8,053 nucleotides of DNA. Source: an uncultured Pseudomonadota bacterium. Its GTDB lineage: Bacteria; SAR324; NAC60-12. Shown in pieces: positions 5,303 through 8,053 of the stretch (position 1 is its first letter; each line of letters begins with the position of its first letter). Made by a program: the position numbers and the translations under genes. The DNA is taken from NCBI GenBank assembly GCA_913056375.1, contig CAJXNF010000114.1, positions 1 through 8,053 of the forward strand. The letters run 5' to 3'. Below the pieces are notes generated by a model that was not told the origin of the DNA, ran no database searches, and was given only the letters and a program-made list of their open reading frames with translations.

Positions 5303-6124
5303 ATGGCTTTTTGGGAAATTTGGTTACAGGCGCTGATCCTTATCGTGATTTTGGGTACCTTCCTCTGGGGGGTCAGTGTTCGGATAAAAAATGCCAGTAT
5401 TGTTGATATCTTCTGGGGACCAGGCTTTGTGGTCTGTGCTTGGTGGTACGCCTGGCAGTGTGAGTTTGACTCGTGGCGCTCCACGCTGCTACTTGGGCTA
5501 GTGACGATCTGGGGACTGCGACTTGCCTTGCACATTGGCTGGCGTAACCACGGCAAGGGAGAGGATTATCGCTACCAGCAATTTCGTCAGGATTTTGGAC
5601 CGGAACGCTACTGGTGGTTCAGTTATTTTCAGGTGTTTTTGCTGCAGGGTGGATTGCTTTGGTTCATCTCGGCTCCCTTGCTGGCGGTCCCATATCTTGC
5701 TGCAGAAGAAAATCCTTTCGGCTTGTTTGATGCGTTGGCGCTCTTTTGCTGGGGAGTTGGTTTTGCTTTTGAGGCCGGAGGAGACTGGCAGTTGGCACAA
5801 TTCAAGGCCAATCCTGCCAACAAAGGTAAGGTGCTAGACCAGGGATTTTGGAAGTACACGCGTCATCCAAACTACTTTGGCGATGCTACGGTCTGGTGGG
5901 GTTATGGATTGTTCAGTGTGGCCAGTGGAAGCTACTGGCCAATGATTGGTCCTCTGTTGATGACCGGGCTGATCATTCAGGTTTCAGGGGTTCGACTGCT
6001 GGAACGTACACTGGTGGACGCCAAGCCGGAGTATCGGGATTATGTTGAGCGAACCAGCGCGTTCATTCCCTGGCCACCCAAGGCTTCCTCTTCATCAAGA
6101 ACGACTTCCCAGCAGGAAAGCTAA
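5303..6124 (+). CDS. DUF1295 membrane protein (steroid 5-alpha-reductase-like fold)
   Basis: A 273-residue multi-pass membrane protein. Hydrophobic segments lie at about 5-25, 31-51, 60-80, 105-131, 140-160 and 196-230. Family signatures are NASIVDIFWGPGF at 30-42, the WRNHGKGEDYRY segment at 80-91, FEAGGDWQ at 156-163, and GFWKYTRHPNYFGD at 181-194; the RHPNYFGE-type motif is shared with 5-alpha-reductases and isoprenylcysteine methyltransferases, where it takes part in cofactor binding. The tail from about 258 is Ser-rich and poorly conserved. The family is predicted to hold NAD(P)H-dependent reductases acting on lipid-like substrates, but the bacterial substrate is unknown. It lies 15 bases after pcm, probably co-transcribed, and its last 30 bases overlap the 3' end of the opposing PrsW gene. 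Confidence 0.88.
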   Translation: MAFWEIWLQALILIVILGTFLWGVSVRIKNASIVDIFWGPGFVVCAWWYAWQCEFDSWRSTLLLGLVTIWGLRLALHIGWRNHGKGEDYRYQQFRQDFGPERYWWFSYFQVFLLQGGLLWFISAPLLAVPYLAAEENPFGLFDALALFCWGVGFAFEAGGDWQLAQFKANPANKGKVLDQGFWKYTRHPNYFGDATVWWGYGLFSVASGSYWPMIGPLLMTGLIIQVSGVRLLERTLVDAKPEYRDYVERTSAFIPWPPKASSSSRTTSQQES

Positions 6125-6865
6125 CCAGCGATTGCTCGGCTGAGACTTGTGCAGACTTGGCAGGTACGCAGAGTGGCGCCAGTTGCTTACCCCCAGCCAT
6201 AGACTGAAAAGTCCCATCAGCGCAATCTGTGCGTAGGCCCACTTGGAGAAGCCGAAAGAGAGCAGGAGATCATAAGTCCCATGGAGTACAGCAGCAATCA
6301 GCCAACCTCCCAGCAATAAGCGAGTGACGGCTGCAGCATCTGCTCCCTGAAGTTGACTAAGGCGAGCTTTGGCAACAAAGTAACCCAGGGGCACACTCAT
6401 GAAGGCGTGAGCTGGAAGGGTGACCACAGTCCGAGTTGCCACAACGCCTACTCCATACTGCTGAAGATAGAAGCCATTTTCTAACGTCGCAAAACCTAGC
6501 GCGACTACCGCACCGTGCAGGATGCCGTCAAAAGGTTCACGCAGATGCCGAGTGGGAAAGCTGAGCAACAACAGTACAAGTAGCTTGGCGGTTTCCTCGT
6601 TAAATCCTACTAGCATCCAGAAACCAGCCTTATAGAGCGGCCAGTCTCGATCCATCCACAGGAAGGTTTCCTCGGCTCCAGGCCAAAAAAGCGTGTACTT
6701 TTCAACGCTGTGATTAAGCAACAGGGCAATCAGCCCACAGCACATTCCACCGACAAATAGCGCGGCCAATCGGCGTAAACTAGCCCGCTGATAACGGTGC
6801 AGACGATAGAACAGCCATCCCCACATCAATCCTGGGGCAATCAGCAATCCAGCTATTGAAAGCAT
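6095..6865 (-). CDS. PrsW-family intramembrane protease (CPBP/M82-like)
   Basis: A 256-residue polytopic membrane protein on the minus strand. PrsW motifs appear in order: NEETAK at 89-94 (the EExxK motif, E90, E91), FDGILHG at 112-118 leading to GFATLEN at 124-130, PAHAFMSVPLGYF at 151-163 (H153), and LHGTYD at 194-199 (H195, D199). These Glu and His residues lie in or near membrane helices and form the putative active site. In Bacillus subtilis PrsW performs site-1 cleavage of an anti-sigma factor; the substrate here is unknown and no sigma/anti-sigma pair is visible nearby. I start at the ATG at 6865, which has GGAG 7 bases upstream and begins directly with a membrane helix. A longer frame to 7003 adds 46 polar residues and overlaps the divergent gene, so I reject it. 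The 3' end overlaps the DUF1295 gene by 30 bases. Confidence 0.9.
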   Translation of the reverse strand: MLSIAGLLIAPGLMWGWLFYRLHRYQRASLRRLAALFVGGMCCGLIALLLNHSVEKYTLFWPGAEETFLWMDRDWPLYKAGFWMLVGFNEETAKLLVLLLLSFPTRHLREPFDGILHGAVVALGFATLENGFYLQQYGVGVVATRTVVTLPAHAFMSVPLGYFVAKARLSQLQGADAAAVTRLLLGGWLIAAVLHGTYDLLLSFGFSKWAYAQIALMGLFSLWLGVSNWRHSAYLPSLHKSQPSNRWLAFLLGSRS

Positions 6866-6872
6866 GATTTGT

Positions 6873-6876
6873 CTCC
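6873..6876 (-). promoter_or_regulatory. Ribosome binding site deciding the PrsW start
   Basis: On the minus strand GGAG is found 7 bases before the ATG at 6865. It decides between this start and the longer in-frame ATG at 7003, which has no such box. Confidence 0.6.
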
Positions 6877-6911
6877 AAGGGTTTGCGATTAGTTGGGAAT
6901 CGTGGCATGTT

Positions 6912-6940
6912 TTTTCATTTTTTTCATCTTTCTGTATACG
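6912..6940 (+). promoter_or_regulatory. Candidate sigma-70-type promoter for the GGDEF gene
   Basis: TTTTCA (6912-6917, 4/6 match to the -35), a 17-base spacer, then TATACG (6935-6940, 4/6 match to the -10), in the T-rich divergent gap between the two start codons. A transcript from here would have a leader of about 20 bases before the ATG at 6968. The GTATAC at 6934-6939 is palindromic, so a minus-strand promoter for PrsW could overlap it. Confidence 0.35.
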
Positions 6941-6967
6941 ACCTGTTCCCAGATTCTTGAGTATCGC

Positions 6968-8053
6968 ATGAACCGCATACCAATGTTGCGCCAGGAAGAG
7001 CACACGGAACTGTACTTGTTCGCCGAGGCAATCAAAGATCGTCGCTACTTCCGCAAGATTCCGATGAACCTGCTGCTGGAAATGCTGCGCCTGTCACAGC
7101 TGGTGATGTTATCTCATGATGAGCAGCTAGTGCACGAGGGCGACAAGGACCCCCCCGAAATGTACATCCTGCTCCATGGTTCGCTAATGGTTACCTCACA
7201 GGGGGAGTTCATTTCTCGCCTGGAATCACCAGGAGATGTAGTTGGCGAGCAGGCAATTCTCTCGCCAGAAGCTCGCACCATGACCGTCACTGCCGAGGTT
7301 GACTCCCGTGTGCTTGCGTTCCCGAATGATGTGTTTCGTGTGGCCGAAGAGATGAGCCACATTCCAGCTATTTACCTCAGCTTTGCCAGTATTCTTGCAG
7401 AAAAACTGCGGATCACAGAAGCCCAGGCTAAATTGCGACGGAATGCTCGTCCTCAAGGAAATGCCACGCCACCTTGCATTGCGATTGTGGATATCGACAG
7501 CCGTGAGCGACGAGTGATCCGAGGTACCCTGAGTACACTTTGGAAAGAAATGAAAATCGTTGAATACGCCAGCCCCAAGGAATTCATTGAGACTCCAGCT
7601 GAGCGGCGCTTTGATCTGATCATCCTCGATCCACTTTATGACCATGACTACCATGATGAGCAGGAGTTACTCGAAGCCCTCGGTGAGTCAGTGGGCTTGC
7701 ACAACTGTCCTGTTTTTGCGGTCAGTGAGTGGTGCAACGATGAAAGCAATCGTGAGAAGCTCGCTCAAATGGGCATTGGGGATTTTCTTGGTCGCCCCTA
7801 CTCGACTTTCGATCTACGGCACAAGCTTTCTGCTTTCAAGGTGGCCTATTATCGACAACGAGAACTGGAGCAGGTGGAGCATGCGGCTGATACCGACCGG
7901 CTGACCAACCTGGCCAATCGACGGCGTATGGATGAGTTTCTGGATGCGCTGGTCACGCTGTACCCGGAGGAGCGTCAGCCCTTCTCGTTAATCATCACTG
8001 ATGTTGACAACTTCAAACACTATAATGACACTCACGGTCACCAGATGGGAGAC
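6968..8053 (+). CDS. Cyclic-nucleotide-binding / receiver-like / GGDEF signalling protein, partial at right edge
   Basis: The frame is open from the ATG at 6968 to the right edge (362 codons visible), so the C-terminus is missing. Residues 30-150 form a cyclic-nucleotide-binding domain: EGD at 57-59, ILLHGSL at 67-73, and the phosphate-binding cassette GEQAILSPEARTMTV with E94, R103 and T104. Residues 170-295 resemble a response-regulator receiver domain: acidic pair D175/D177, phosphoacceptor candidate D221 in LIILDP, S253, and R276-P277 where Lys-Pro is normal. From about 305 a GGDEF domain begins (DRLTNLANRR at 310-319; DVDNFKHYNDTHGHQMGD at 345-362). The GGDEF motif itself lies outside, so diguanylate cyclase activity cannot be judged. 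It would link cAMP-like or phosphorylation input to cyclic di-GMP. No strong Shine-Dalgarno box is seen; an in-frame ATG at 6983 is an alternative start. Confidence 0.88.
   Translation, partial: MNRIPMLRQEEHTELYLFAEAIKDRRYFRKIPMNLLLEMLRLSQLVMLSHDEQLVHEGDKDPPEMYILLHGSLMVTSQGEFISRLESPGDVVGEQAILSPEARTMTVTAEVDSRVLAFPNDVFRVAEEMSHIPAIYLSFASILAEKLRITEAQAKLRRNARPQGNATPPCIAIVDIDSRERRVIRGTLSTLWKEMKIVEYASPKEFIETPAERRFDLIILDPLYDHDYHDEQELLEALGESVGLHNCPVFAVSEWCNDESNREKLAQMGIGDFLGRPYSTFDLRHKLSAFKVAYYRQRELEQVEHAADTDRLTNLANRRRMDEFLDALVTLYPEERQPFSLIITDVDNFKHYNDTHGHQMGD

Noticed and set aside
6902..6967. In-frame GTG at 6902 as an upstream start for the GGDEF protein, adding a hydrophobic Phe-rich stretch
   Set aside because: The stretch comes from the T-rich promoter-like region, and only a poorly spaced GGGA precedes it; the cyclic-nucleotide domain is complete from 6968.
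6866..7003. 46-residue N-terminal extension of PrsW to an ATG at 7003
   Set aside because: It is polar, lacks a ribosome binding site, and overlaps the divergent gene, whereas the ATG at 6865 has GGAG at a good distance and starts at a membrane helix.
7114..7654. Two minus-strand ORFs of 82 and 142 residues
   Set aside because: They lie antisense to the clear cyclic-nucleotide/receiver coding region and their translations show no domain.

Overview
The window looks like bacterial chromosomal DNA of intermediate base composition, roughly half G+C by eye. Genes are tightly packed and often translationally coupled. The gene content (an adrenodoxin-type ferredoxin with an A-type Fe-S carrier, a PilW-like prepilin, and a cyclic-nucleotide/receiver/GGDEF protein) suggests a Gram-negative, proteobacteria-like organism. 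I cannot name the taxon. There are no RNA genes, CRISPR arrays, insertion sequences or long repeats that I can see.

Left part (1-2197): a two-gene cassette. The first gene is open at the left edge and encodes an ABC-type (AAA_15/AAA_21) ATPase. The second, overlapping it by one base, encodes a DUF4435/TOPRIM-like protein. This pairing is the hallmark of the PARIS anti-phage system (AriA + AriB). The first ~40 codons of the ATPase read as bacterial DnaA, closely resembling cyanobacterial DnaA as I remember it. The switch to ABC ATPase falls exactly at the Walker A P-loop, with reading frame and P-loop consensus intact. Bases 1-80 are about 74% G+C. This is either an unusual natural P-loop chimera or an assembly/amplification artefact at a contig end, and it is the most important thing to resolve here.

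Centre (2349-4330): a compact run of [2Fe-2S] ferredoxin, IscA/ErpA-type carrier, BolA/IbaG-like protein, PilW-like prepilin and dUTPase, with gaps of 9, 5, -4 and 7 bases. The first three fit Fe-S cluster assembly and trafficking. The prepilin and dUTPase appear to share the transcript without an obvious functional link.

Right part: after about 320 bases holding only a possible 38-residue ORF, there are L-isoaspartyl protein methyltransferase (pcm) and a DUF1295 membrane protein on the plus strand. A PrsW-family intramembrane protease gene on the minus strand overlaps the DUF1295 gene tail to tail. Divergent from PrsW is a signalling protein (cyclic-nucleotide-binding domain, degenerate receiver domain, GGDEF start) that runs off the right edge.
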